Shown: positions 1-12,800 of the stretch, one piece after another
How positions within the stretch are numbered: position 1 is the stretch's first letter
Layout: the number at the start of each line of letters is the position of its first letter
Source of the DNA: Elusimicrobiota bacterium
GTDB taxonomy: Bacteria > Elusimicrobiota > Elusimicrobia > F11
NCBI GenBank assembly: GCA_022072025.1
Contig: JAJVIP010000030.1
Location: 38,964 to 102,963, forward strand
Direction: 5' to 3'
DNA length: 64,000 bases
Notes under the pieces: generated by a model
What the model was told of the DNA's origin: nothing
The model's database searches: none
What the model saw: the letters and a program-made list of their open reading frames with translations, nothing else
Translations under genes and position numbers: made by a program

Positions 1-1
1 C

Positions 2-77
2 ACCACCGGCTGGTGGACCACCTGCCTTGAAATCCTTCCTGAAAAAGAGCGCGCGCGCGGCCGGTATTAAATCTTAG
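2..77 (+). other. possible 3' tail of an upstream gene cut by the window edge
   Basis: Two forward frames are open from the window edge. One ends at the TAA at 68-70 and the other, rich in Pro and Gly and then Lys and Ala, ends at the TAG at 75-77. Either could be the end of a truncated upstream gene. With about 23 codons neither can be identified. Confidence 0.2.
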
Positions 78-84
78 TTCGTTT

Positions 85-120
85 CTGTCATTTTGAATTT
101 ACATCGGCTTTATTTGTCCA
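85..120 (+). promoter_or_regulatory. upstream element shared with the giant gene; weak Pho-box-like half
   Basis: The stretch from about 95 to 119 (GAATTTACATCGGCTT, then a T-rich run and GTCC) is nearly repeated at 661-684, in front of the 12.9-kb gene. It is preceded by CTGTCAT at 85-91, which matches a PhoB half-site. The next half-site-like block, TTTACAT at 98, is 12 bp away rather than 11, so a working Pho box is doubtful. It lies 60-95 bp upstream of the gene at 181 and is probably part of its promoter region. Confidence 0.3.
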
Positions 121-180
121 CAACATGCGTATCTTATTATTCCTCCCGACAAATCAAATCTAATGAGTGGGAGGATCACA

Positions 181-363
181 ATGAGTCAATTGGGTTTTCA
201 GGCCATCGAAGAAGATATCTTGGCTTCCTGTATCCGCAGGCAAAGCCTTTTGTGTTTTAAATTAATCCGGGATCTGGAGAGTAAGAGTCTCACTGAATTC
301 GATGTGGATGAAAAAATTCATGAAATTGAACTGGGCCTTAAACGGCTATGCCACACCTCCTAG
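181..363 (+). CDS. small hypothetical protein (60 aa)
   Basis: I do not recognise this protein. The ATG at 181 is chosen over the in-frame ATG at 163 because GGGAGG at 169-174 lies 6 nt upstream of it. The product is short, mostly charged and predicted helical, with no signal peptide or membrane segment. It contains Cys-Ile-Arg-Arg and an acidic C-terminal half. Its end overlaps the next gene by 16 bp in another frame, which suggests translational coupling. The function is unknown; a small regulatory or partner protein is possible but nothing in the sequence shows this. Confidence 0.5.
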   Translation: MSQLGFQAIEEDILASCIRRQSLLCFKLIRDLESKSLTEFDVDEKIHEIELGLKRLCHTS

Positions 364-635
364 GTGTCAGAACGCCCCGCAAAAGGGTTTATGATGGAAC
401 GGATCATTGGATGACGATCCAAGGCCAAGATGAACCTCAACCCATGGTCCAGGCCTTGGTTGAAAAACTACAAGAGCAAAAAACATACCTCGAAGAGATC
501 CTGCAGGCCATTGAAAACCGAGATATAAGTTTCGAGCAGGTCCGAGAACATTTGAAATGGATCCAAAAAAACATGAAAGAAACCCGTCGATCCTCAAAAT
601 TTGGAATTTCCAGAAAGGACAAATCACGCCTGTAA
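348..635 (+). CDS. small hypothetical helical protein (95 aa, or 74 aa from the internal ATG)
   Basis: The family is not recognised. The frame opens with ATG at 348, inside the end of the preceding gene, and has a second ATG at 411. Neither has a strong ribosome binding site, so the start is uncertain. The middle (from the run VQALVEKLQEQ onwards) is a highly charged amphipathic helix that could form a coiled coil, and the C-terminus is basic. It overlaps the upstream gene by 16 bp, so the two are probably co-expressed. The stop at 633-635 falls within the phased half-sites that precede the 12.9-kb gene. Confidence 0.45.
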   Translation: MPHLLGVRTPRKRVYDGTDHWMTIQGQDEPQPMVQALVEKLQEQKTYLEEILQAIENRDISFEQVREHLKWIQKNMKETRRSSKFGISRKDKSRL

Positions 636-670
636 ACAGGTTGTAAACGACCTTCACACGGAATTTACAT
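631..670 (+). promoter_or_regulatory. four phased PhoB-like half-sites upstream of the giant gene
   Basis: Heptamers TGTAAAC (631), TGTAAAC (642), TTCACAC (653) and TTTACAT (664) are spaced exactly 11 bp apart. That is the spacing of PhoB half-sites, and they resemble the TGTCACA halves in front of the pst genes in this window. The first two are identical to each other but carry A in place of C at the fourth position. The last block belongs to the element shared with position 95-119. Binding by PhoB is inferred from the spacing and the partial match only. Confidence 0.45.
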
Positions 671-806
671 TGGCTTCATTGTCCCAACACGTTGGTGTGT
701 GACAATACCCTCAGAATCAAAAATGAATCAGTCGCTCTTCCCCCCTGCCAAGAGCCGCGCTGTTTGGAAACAATGTCATACATATCAAGAGTGCATAGGG
801 ATCAAA

Positions 807-3800
807 ATGACAAAAAAAATATTCACATCTTTTATTTCGGTTTTAATATTCCTGGGCCAAGCGGTTTTTGCCAATTCTTATGAATCAAACTTCTGGAAGG
901 AGCGGCAAACAAAGATAAGAAATCAATCAAAGCCCCTTGAGCTTGCTTACGCTTTGCCGCACTTATCTCCTCAAATCAACTCGTTCCCAAATCAATTTTC
1001 ACTTCTTTCGAATCCCGATAAGTTTTTCTCGGTTTCCCAGATCCATCATCATTCATGGGTCAACAATCTTCCTTCACAGGCGGGATCTATTCGCGATTCT
1101 GCGCATCCAACGAGCGGGCCATCAAAAAAAGTGGTGGTTTTGGTTCAAGATATTCACATGAATCAGGAAGCTCAGAAAAATATCTCCCTGATGGTGTCTC
1201 ATTTGCACTCAAAGAATTCGCTCGATTTCATCGCCTTGGAAGGTTTTTGCTCGGAATTTAAGACGGGTTATTACAGGAAAATATCGAGCGCGCCGATTTT
1301 GGCAAGTGTGGCGGAATACCTTCTTGAAGAAAACAAGATATCAGGCCCGATATACGCTTCTCTAACAATGACGAAAAGCCCTCCGCTGGTTTTTGGCGTA
1401 GACGATCCCTTCTTGCACAAGCAAAACGTCGCCTCTTACTTAACAGCTCAATCTCGTGCGATGGAACTTGAAAAAACCCTGCTGATTCAAGAGCGCCATT
1501 TGAGAAACGAAACAATTCACCGCTTGAATCCAAAATTGGCGGCATTCGACACAATTGTGGATCGGTTTAGAAAAAATGAAATTGATATCGGTCAATATGT
1601 GGAGGAATTATCGAAACATCGCCCTCTATTTGGGATGTTGGACCGATTCCGCAAAGGGTTGCGCCTGGAAAAATCCTTGGATTTTAAAAGAGTCGAAATC
1701 GAACGGGCTTCCCTCCTCTCAGCACTGGTTCCCAGGCTTTCCGAACAAGAGAAAAATAGTCTCATAAAAATGGGCATCGCTTTTAAGAACGGAGCCGTCA
1801 ATGCCGTGCAATTTCACCAATATCTCACCGCGTTGGCTGACCGGAAGAATATCCGGCTCAGCAATTACCCTGAATTCCGTCGGTTCATGGATTATGTGCT
1901 GATAACGGACGGAATTGAAGGTGAGAAGTTATTCGCCGAATTAAAAAATCAAGAAGACGCAATTTATTCACTCCTTTTCAAAAATCAGAGAGAAAAAGAC
2001 CATGTCGATAAACTCAATTTAAACCGGTATTCAAAAAAACTTTTAACTTTTGGTTTGACCCGTCAAGAATGGGAATCTTATCGATACCTTCGAAATAGGC
2101 CTTCGGCTTCTCTCATTTCCGGAATCGAACTTTTTGAAAGTTTTTATGCCTATGCGGAAAAGCGAGACCAGGCAATGGCCCAATCTCTTATTGATAAGGT
2201 CCACAATAAACCTTCTTTCTTGGGGGTGCTGGTGATTGGCGGGTTTCATTCTTCCGCGATTGCCTCCCGTCTGACCCAGGCGGGCCTGAGTGTTTTCACT
2301 TTCACCCCAAAAATTTCCGCTGTTCCGATGCGGGATGAGGAAAATTATTTAAGCGTATTCGCTCAGGAGAAAACGCCCCTTGAAAAACTTGTCATGGGGG
2401 AGAAGTTATTCCTCAGTCAAGATCCCACATTTGGAAAACGTCTCATCCCGCCCTTGGCGCAAGCGGTTCAAACCGCTTGGGCACGTTCCACAAACAGGCT
2501 GTCGTTAAAATTAAACGGTCCAACCGGTGCGATTTCTTATGAATTACAATTGCAACCTTCTCCTGAGGGCTCCGGAGCCGCGCCCAGAATAAAAAGAGTG
2601 ACGAGCCGATTGGTGGGAACTGGAAACCCCGCGGCGAAGGTGAAGCGAGCGTTATCCCGAATAATTCAGTTGAACGACCATTACCATCTATCAACGGTTA
2701 ATATTTTAGTGCCGTCATCCCGGCATGTTTTCTGGCCGGGATCCAGGTTTTCTTCATGGGGAAAACCTGGGCCCCGGCCAAAAGATCGCCGGGGCGACGA
2801 TTCAACTGAATCATTCCGGTTATCGGAATTGCGCCGTTCTTTTTGGATTTCGATTCTCCTTGTCGCCAGTTTTTTCCCTTCACTCTCCTTTGGAGACACT
2901 CGTCCCACCAGCCATTTGCAGCAGGCCCCTCCAACCGTTTCATCTCTCGAGAGGGCGAACGAACCAATGTCTCCCTCGCGAAACATTGAAACACTCACCC
3001 GCGCTTTGCAAAACATTCAAAAAAATCCTTTTAACATCAGCCCTGCATATTCTGCCATCGACCTTGAACAATCCCAAAAGACCTTTGATGACGCTTTCAG
3101 TCTTCTCCCCGAAGACGCCAAAAAAAAGGCCTTGGCTGTTCTGGAGCATCCCGTCACCGGCGCCATTGATTTTTATTTGATGGCAAGGCATCTGAAGCAT
3201 GTTCGCGTGGATGAGAACGGTGCAATGAAATGCCGTTTACGGCCTGAACGCGGAGCGGATTTCGTGGATTATAAAGTCCACATGAAAATGGCAGGTTTAA
3301 TTGGGGGGATCCAAGATCCCCATATTCCAAATCGTTTCTCTCAACCCGTTACGCTTGATCAATTGAAACATATGGAGCTTGATCCAGAGGGGAAGTTGGT
3401 TTTAATCGAAGGGGACCGGTCTTTTCCTGTGCATGTCCTTGTTTCCATGCCCGTCCGCGAAAAAGAATTCCGGGACGTTCGCGGCCAAATTGCTCAAGAA
3501 AAACTGGATCAAAATAATTTGGAAGAACCGGATGTGCAATTTCTGAAAAACTTCAATCGGCAAGAGTGGATCAAGTTTCAGGACCAGCAATTGGAGCAGA
3601 CCATTCAAGAGACCCAAAGCTTCATTCAGGGTTTGGAAAATGAAAAAGCTCGGTTACAGTTGGAAAAAGAAAAAATTAAAGCGGCAAAGGAACTTGCGCG
3701 GAAAATCCTTCAATTCCGACAAGAAAAAACGGTTCTTGAACAGAAATCCGCAAGTTTGCGAAGGAAAATAAACGAGATCGAAAAATATCCCTATCGGCTT

Positions 3801-6800
3801 AAAACCGATTGGCGAACGCATGAAAGACTTCCGGTGTCGGTGCGAAATTGGATCAATAGCCTTCCTCAAGGGGGGGCTGTTGTCGGTCTTCTGAGCGATC
3901 CTGTGTCTTTGCGCCAAAGCGGCGGGTTTGTGCTTTCTTCTGATATGGAATCGGTCACCGATGCCTGGATTCTAAGAAAGCGGGGGATTGCTGTTCCCTC
4001 CTCTATTTCCACCGGGGTCCCTCTCGTGTTTCAGGGGGGTCGGTTGATGATGGTTCAATTTATAACGCCAGATGTTTCATCTCGTATGAGTGCCTTGGCG
4101 TTTTTGGAGTTGGAGGCTCAAAAAATCGACGAACGTCGTCAAGTATTAAAAGAAACCTTGGAAAGCCAACAACCATCAATTAATTCTGAACAGACAGGAA
4201 AAATTAAATCAATGGAGGTGGACCGGCAACTGGCGAACTTGGATTACAACCTAAGTAAGGCGAATCAAAAGTTGACCCTTCTGAAGGGTTTGTCGGCCGA
4301 ACAGGTCTCCCTGCCGCCGGTTGGCTTACACAGGATCGCGCGACTGGATAAAAAAGGGATCCTCAACTCTTGGTTTGCTGGGTTGTCCGCGGAGCGTGAT
4401 GCCGCTATGGCGGACGCGCAGGAGCGTCTTCAAAAATTAGAGGAAGTACACAAAATCAAATCGAGGCTGGAATATTACGGTGAAACTTTAAAAACCACAC
4501 AGGGGATGATTGCCGATATACAAAAGGAGATCTCTGAAAAATCCGAACGTTTGAAAATCATCACTGAAGAGCGTGTTTATTTACCCGAACAACCCACTCC
4601 CAACTTGGATGTCACTCCGGCTTTAGCAGACTATGTGAAGGAGAGATCTGCCTTCGGGGAAGAGGTCTTTGGAAAGGCCGATATAGGATATATCCATCGA
4701 TCCATTGGAGTGGATTACTCCGTTCCCATTACGCGGGAGAATGTTGGAAATGTATACCGCCACCAAGATTTAACAGAAGAATTAAGGAAAAGATACCCCG
4801 GTGTCGGACGCGCTGAGGATCGCTTCCTTTATTACCTGCCTAAAGAAAATGGGGCGTGGGGATTGGTGACCTTAACCGTGCAACTTAAGGATCATGATTT
4901 GGAAAGGGCCCAATTGACGGCGGACTTGGCTTGGCTAAATAAGCAGAAGACTATTTATGAGGAAGAGTTTAAAGAAGTTTCCGATCTTTACCGGTTGGTT
5001 CAGCAGTCTTTCCCGAAATCGTTTGATGCTCATGGAACGCTTGAAACTGATTTGCGTAATTCACGTCAAGAAGTTCTGGCTTTAAGCCATGGTATTTTGC
5101 GCCAGCAGACAGAGCAAATTCTTTCTTCAGGAGATGAGATCCCAGAAGATAAGAGTATTGAAGACAATGGATTGGTCCCATTGCCGATGTCGGACAGTCT
5201 CTCGACAATTCCATCCGACCCTGGTGGGGCGGCGGAGCTTTCTTCAACCGATATCTTAGGTGGGAGTTCGGGGAACGAGATTCAGATCGATCAGTCGTCA
5301 CACCAGAGTCCCATTCAAATTCCCCAGGTATGGCAATTCAGCACTTGGCGGCAACAGTTTTCCCAATTCAATATTCCCGAATGGCTGTCATTGCGGCTTT
5401 GGCAGTTGGGAATCATGTCGATTGTCGGGGTAATTTTTTATTTTCTGATGTCTCTGATTCGAAGAGTGTACAAGTCTCATGCCTATGAATCTGTGGTTAC
5501 AGGCCAGCGACCTCTTCGACCGGTTGTCCAACTCCTGCAAAACATGGGCTCCTCATTCGTCTTTACAGGGATTTTTGGAGCGATCGCAGCGACTTTATAC
5601 TGGATATCGCTCACCTCCCCACTGCCCATGCCCTTGATTCTCCTTCCCGTCATGGCGGCGGGTGTTTTTGTTCTTCGGTTTATCTCACTGACGGGACAAT
5701 TGATAATTCTGGGTGGTAAAACCCTTGCGGATAAAGTATCGCCCTTGATTTTCAGTGGGATCCTGATTTCAGTTGCCTTTTTTGGTTTCGTTCAGGACGT
5801 TCGAGCTGAGGAATTCGGTGAATCCTCTCAAATCTTTAATATCAATCTCGCGCATCCATATTTAACCTGGCTTGTCATCGCCACCGTAGGCCTCTCTTTG
5901 TTGTATGTCGTCTTGAGGTTTCTTCGAACTCGAATCCTTCTGAGACGAACAATCGTGCGTGGGATGTTTGGAGCGCTGTTGAGCGCTCCTGTGTTGGCGG
6001 TGTTCCTATCGGGAACAGAGAATTTCTTGGTATTAGCGGCGGTTCCTTTCTATGGATTGATTGTGTACCAAGGGCTCAAAACGATGTTTCGCCGTTTGGC
6101 TTTGGAGACAGATTCCGATGTTCGCGGAAACCAACCGGTAGACCTCCAGGGTCCGGATGGCAGAATCCATGGGACAAGATTGACGCAACGGCCCTCCCGC
6201 CCGTTTTATGAGGTCAATGTGGGTCATCAATTCATTGAAGGATGGGGGCGCGTTCCGGTTGTGGCACCCAAGTATGATGGGCAAGAGGAACCCTGGTTTA
6301 AATGGGGCCCGCTGCCGCCCTTTCCGACCAAAAATGGTCCTATCGATAGGAAGGGTCCGGAAACTTCATTAAGGTCAAACGAAAAACAACGCACTCAAGT
6401 ATCTCAAGGAGAAAATAAGGTTCCTGAATCTTCTATCGAAGGCCCAACAGGACCTCCGAATCGCAGTGTGTCCTCTTCCCGCCGCCAGTTGGCTCAGGTA
6501 GTTTTCTTCCTTTTGATGGCTTCGCCTGTGATTGGAGTTTTGTTGTCTCAGACCTCAGATATGAGGGTTCTCTCAGCGGTGGCTTTGTTGCTTTGTTGCT
6601 TGTGGTGGACGGCGCAATTTATTGATCGCTCCTTTGATAGTGAACCGGGCCAAGGGATTCTGGAAATCAGGAAAAGCGATAAAGATTTGGAAAAACTCTC
6701 CGGTTTTGACGATAACGAAATCAACATTATTGGTCTCGTGCGGGAGTTATTGAATCCCCAACCCGCCAATCCCAAAATAAATGCACTGATCATGAAGCAG

Positions 6801-9800
6801 ATCAGATTTGAAAGGCCTCAAGACCTTTGGAAAGTGTCGCCAGAAGATTTCGCAAAGGCTATCAATGGTCTGCTCAGCGAGGGTGACCTTCAAAATTTCT
6901 TTGAAACTCCCTCCGTCGTCAATCAAGGCGGCGTCTCTGGCCCGGATCAGATAAAAAGGGTGAATAAACAAATGCTCCGCTCGGCCTATCCCCGGATTTT
7001 CAGCAAGCCCAAGAAAGAGGGGACGGTGGGCAAAGGTCAATATGGACGTTGGGAGTATAAATTTGCGGGGGAATTGGGAACCGAAACGTTGGGAAGGGTC
7101 TCTGTGGACGCCACAGAGATGATTCATGATATTTTGGACGCCGGTTTCGTTCCAGATGACAACAATCAGTTTTTCCATCAAGGCAGAGAAATCACATTCA
7201 AAGAGGCCGAACGCATTGGATTTAAAAAGGTGGATATCCGACCTTACAAGAACCTGAGTTTGATTTTCGCCAATCTGGATAAGAATCATCCCGATTATAT
7301 GCGCCACGCTGAAGACCGAAACCGTCAAGTTTCCCTGCGATCCAAAAGCCGGTTCCGCATCCATGTGGCGATGTTGGTTGAAGCCCTCCAAAAATGGCGC
7401 GCTGTGTATTCTCGTTATCAGACCGGAGAAGCGAGTCTTGAAGAGCTTCAGTCCGCGACAGGTAAATTTTGGGAGGAAGATTTTTTCAGCCGAGCGGAGG
7501 TGAAACGACGGGACGCCGACGCCTTCTTCAAAACCGTTGGCCGCTTTCTGCTTCGATATGCCGATGAGGTGGCCGATCGGGACTATCACTTCGACTATGT
7601 TCCCAAACAAGTCCGGCGCGAATTTTATGAGCAGTCGTCTCTTTCAAAATTCGTCCACTATTTGCGGATGTTGAATGAAGTTCCCGAAAGCATGGGAGCC
7701 TATGAACGCATTGCATTCCACAACTCCCAAGGGGACCGCTGCAATCTCGATTTCAACATGAGAACTTTTGACTATGAGGATCCCAATATTCGGCTGATTG
7801 ATGAGCGGACTGGCATGTTGAAGATTCCATTGGAAAGCCAAATGAAACGAACTTACAAGCAGGGAATATTTATATTTGAATTGAAATGGGCGCCGAAGGT
7901 GCCTTCGCGCTTCAGTTGGCGTATTGGGGATTATCTAAAGAATTTGACCCGACTTCGTTTTGAAGGGGAGCCCCCGCGAGAAATTTTTAATTTCATCGCC
8001 AAATATGAGTTGCTTTTCACTGGCATGGCCAAATCTCCTGATGCGATCGATAAATGGCACCGGCCCGATAAATTCATTTTCGGATATGACGCTGAAGACT
8101 ATGATCCGGAAAGAGAATATTTTGAATTACCTCCCACCGAAATTGAGCAAGGATTGGTCAAGATTCGCTCGCGTGTGTCTGAGGGGGAACAGGAAGATCC
8201 CGATGAGAATCGGACCTACGATGAAGAAGAGATCTATGCCGCCTCAGTGATTGATCCTGTATTTTTGTTTATTTCCTTTTTGGCCGCGGTCGAAATCTTT
8301 GGCCTTAATTTAAGCGATCACACGCTTTTATTTTTGAGATCGGCGGCCTCTCTTGCGGGGACTTTTTTTGTTGCTGGGTATTTAATTCGGATAATTCAGT
8401 TAAATCGTCGCCCCGGCATGTTTTTGGCTCGGGCTCAGGTTTTCCCCTTGGCAAGGACCCTTGCTTGGCTAATTAAAAATAAGAAAATTTTGATTGGGGG
8501 GTTGGCCCTTTTTCTCACGTCCATTTTTCCAAGCGCCCTGTTTGCGCAGTATGGGTTTGCTGAACCTTCTTTTCTTGATGCATTCGTCACCAACCCAGAA
8601 CGTTTTTTCCAGCTTTACAACTCCTTGGTGGTGAGTGTGTGGGGCGGATGGATCATCTCCAATATTTATCAATGGACCCAGCCCGGCGGTCGCAGTTACG
8701 ACTATAAAGTGACTTGGACGCTTAAGGTGTTCCCCATCACCGTCGCCTTCATCATGTGGATTTTCAGCGGCAGTTCCTTGGGCTTCGCGCTGAACATTTC
8801 TCTTTTGGGAATTCTGGGCATCGTGAACTTCCGGACCATCATGAAAAACACCTTCGAGAGCATGTACATCCTTGCCGCGCTGTCCTTTGGCTTGGCCAGC
8901 GCGCTGGGAGAATGGCTTCCGGGTTTGATGTTTTTGGGTTTTATTGCGCTGATTGTGGGAATGGTGGCCTCGGTCATGTTCGGTGTTCAACGCGATCCCC
9001 ATTTGAAGGTGCAGTTTGAGTGGTGGGGGACTTTAAAAGAGTTGAATTATTTTGAGGAAAATTATTTGTCCAAGATGACTGAACACAAAGGTCAGATTGG
9101 TCCTTTCCATTGGGGGCCGAGAGGTTATGATCGGCTGCAGGCCAAACCCACGCGATCGAATGGCCATGAATATTTTGAAGTGGACTACCGCGTCAGGTTG
9201 TTAAACCCGACCGCCGAAGGGATGATTCGATTTAAGGAAGATGTCGAGAAATTCGCGTTTGAATCGGGTTCCATGCTCGTTCGAAATTATCTGGATACGC
9301 CAGCCAACATGGAACATGGGTTCATTTTGGTTTTAATTGAATCCGTGTTGAATGTTTTGCGTTATGTTTTTGGACGTGATCTCAAGCCGATAGGATTCAA
9401 GCAACGCAAATTCGCCACCTATCAAGAACTTTTACAAAGCCATCAGGAATCATATGGTGTTAACCAGGCTTCCCATGAAAACGTTGAAAGTTTAAAAAGA
9501 GATTTTTCGAAGCGTCATCAAGAGCCGCTTGCCAAACTTTTTTACCGATCCCTCACTTGGTCACTTCAATCGATTGTGCATATGGGGATGGCGGTGAGCC
9601 TTATCTGGACAATTCCAATGGCCGGCATCGCCGCGACGCAAGCCTATGTCAATGGGACCGCCGTTTACAGTTCCCAGAACACCTATCAAAAACTGCCTGC
9701 GGTGGCGGAAAACCCGGATTATGACCTCTCTTTTGTGAACACTGGAACCATCGTCGCTTTACTTGTCAAAAATCATGATCGCGTGGAGAAGGGACAGCTA

Positions 9801-12800
9801 TTGGCACTCCTCCAAAAAGAGGGTTTTTCGCTTGATCTGTTCATGGCCCGAAAACAATTGGCGTTGGCTGCGTATGAGGAAAAGATGGGTCAAATTGAGC
9901 GGGAAATCTCCTTGGCGCGTTCGGCTCAGGCGTTGGACCAGGCCAATTTGTCCCGCGCGCGTTCAGACGCGATGCGGCTTCAAAGCGATTTGAGCCAGCA
10001 AATAAGGCTCTTGGCGGAAAAACAAGCCAGTATTGAGGTCATAGAAAAGCAATTGTTGGAGGCGGTCAAATTCTCTTACCCCCAATTGGAATATTCCGGA
10101 TATTCCCGCACCGTCCAATATGGAGGGGGAACCAGCACCTCTGCTGATAGATCGCAAAGTTCGGATGTAAGGTCTGGAGGTGGGAGCACGGTTGACACAA
10201 GAACGGGCCCCTCAAATAACCTCGAATCAAAGACAACGGGCGCAAACTCCAATTGGAGCGCGGGGTTCGGTGTTCAAGAAGGTCAATCCTCTGGTTCAAG
10301 TTGGAATTGGAGTGTTGGGACCCAATCCTCCTACCAGGCGTATCCTCTCCAGCCGGATTTGCTCGCTTTGTTCCAGGCGATGAGTGCCATGGAACGGGAG
10401 TTGGCGTTAAATAAGGCGGGGTTGACTCCAGAATCCTTAGAGCTTTATTCCCAATGGCTTAAGCAGGCTCGCCAACTTGAAGAAGATGTGGCGGCTGCCT
10501 GGACCAAAATCCAGCCGCCCGACTTCCAACGAGAAATTGGTGCAGCGCGCCAAGAACTCGCCGCGACAGTCAAAGCCCTCAGTGAAGAATTTGCGTTAGA
10601 ACAGTTGAAGGCTCCGGAGTCAGGTCGCCTTGAGCTCAGCAACGATACCGACAGAGGAGTGCCGTCAGGGGTTGCGACCACCACACGCTTCGGCCGAATC
10701 TATGACGATTCGCGGTTGAAGATAACCATTCCCATAAAAGAGGCAATGGATTTGCCCTCGGAAGGGGCGTCGGTCAAATTCACAAGCCGATTAAACGGGA
10801 GAACGGTGGGATTTGGACGTGTCAGTTATGTGCCGAAAGGAAAAACGGAAGCGCCTGAAGAGACATGGGGTGCGCTGACCTCCACCAGCTTTTTGACGAT
10901 GATGGCTGGGCCTCTCTTGCAGCCGCCTCTGACTTTTAATGTGGAAGTGGAGGTGCTCCCTGAATTTAGAAGCGCGTTTAGCCCCGGAGAAGTTTATAAC
11001 GCTCAAATCAATGCCGGCTATTTATTGCCATCGAATGAAAGTCAACCTTCATCAAATGGCGAGGAGAATGCGCAGGCCTTGCGTACGGATGAAATGATTC
11101 GCGGCGCGGCCCGGCAGATCGAGCTTCTATCAACCGAACCTTCAGCCGCGCCGACCTTTTTGCCGGAGGAGATGAATGTGGAGCGGCTTTCCGCCGCCAC
11201 GGGGGAGGCCTGGGATCTTTCTCCTCTTCACCTGGGAATGCTGACCGGTTTTGATCACAATCGAAACACCGGTCAAATGATTGGCATCGACGGCCTTCAT
11301 AACAGCGTATTTGAATTTGATTCGACTTCCATTAGAAGGCGCGTTGATATCAGTGGTCTTTTACCAACAGGAAAGGAAAATTTTGGTGCAGCCAAGATCA
11401 AACGTCTCAGTGACGGGCGGGTGGCTGTCTTGAGCCAAAGGGAGTCCGGGGTTCCGCCGGAAATCATCGTTTTCGGATTGGAAAATCAATTCCCGCATCG
11501 GTTGGTCGATCCTGTGCAGGTATTTCGATTCCCCAGCAAAACCAATCAAGTGGCGGCGTTTGCCTTTAACACGACGGGATCGGTTCTTTATTGGGTTGAG
11601 GACGGCCAAGATATTTTTCGAAGCCAGATGGGTTTTCAAGAAACCGCTCCTCTGATTCAATTGATCCCTGATCAAAGGTATGTTTTTGCTCGAGACGGTG
11701 TTTCGAACATTCAGGATATGGTGTCAACGGGCCGACTCCAACCGGGCCGGGAAAGTTTTGTCTTTTTGACGGGTCAAGGGGACCTCCTCCGTTACGCCTT
11801 GTCGGACAATGGCGGCTTTTCAAGGCTGAGCGAGGGGGATGCGCTGTCTGGACATCAAGCAGTGTCCCTGGCCTTTGGGAAACATGGCCCGATGGTTTTG
11901 ATTAACACCCCTCAAGGTCAAACCATCCTTCGCCTTGAACCTGGCAAATCAAACAAATCGGCGCCCATCAGCTCAGAGTCATCGGCCGTCAACCCTTCAA
12001 ACCAAAGTTGGGCCAACGATTTCAGTCAATTTGTGGGTTCTCAAATCGATTTGGGACTTGACCAAGCGACCGTCTCTGCACCCACTCAAGGGGGGATGTT
12101 GAACCCCGCAAATTTCTCCCTCGTCTTGGCTAAAAAAACGACGTTTTCGACCCTTCGAAAACCTGGCGTAAAAAAGCCGTTGAATGAATTTTCAGGTTTG
12201 ACACTGGTGCCTGAGAAGAATCTGTTTGTCACGATCGATGACGAGGGTTATCTGATATTTTTTGATAGGGAATTTAACATGGTTGGAGATCCATTTGATC
12301 TCAATATTCTTGCCGAACGGCCCCTGTCACAGAAAGGAGAAAGGGTGGATCCGGAGGCTCTCGCCTATTTGGGCAACAATGAGTTGGCAATCGCTTTTGA
12401 AGCGCCTAAAAAGGTCCCAAACCTTCCGGCCAAAATTGTCGTGATGGATATATCCAACTTCGTTCGGGGGAGTCGAGAGAAACCAAAGGCCCCGAGAAAT
12501 CCAAAAATATTTAAGTTGCCGCCCACCTTATCCACCATTGAAGGGTTGGCCTTTAACCCCAAGACGAGCCGACTGGTGATGTCGGATCAGGAAATGAAAC
12601 ATATTCATTGGGGCACTTACAAAGATGGAAGAATGAATTTGAGCTCTGAATCATGGGATTTGTCTTCGCTAGGGGTCGAGCTTGGCGACTTGGCTTTTTG
12701 GGAAGGGGGCGTGTTGATTTTAACCAAAGGGCGCGCTCCAAAGTTTAATGATCCCCGTCTGTATTTCCTTCACATAGAAGGTCCAAAGAAAGGGACATGT

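Noticed and set aside
699..806. Start of the giant gene at the GTG at 699
   Set aside because: The ATG at 807 has a ribosome binding site and gives a normal signal peptide. Starting at 699 would place 36 non-signal residues ahead of it.
2651..2824. GTTATC as a proven target-site duplication of the family A element
   Set aside because: GTTATC is also found at the left end of the intergenic copy at 23633, so it may be part of the element or a preferred target rather than a duplication.
6747..7610. 287-codon minus-strand open frame
   Set aside because: It lies wholly within the giant gene, has no recognisable domain or ribosome binding site, and looks like a shadow of the coding strand.
8469..9002. 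177-codon minus-strand open frame
   Set aside because: It is rich in His, Gly and Arg, as expected for the complement of membrane-segment codons in the giant gene.
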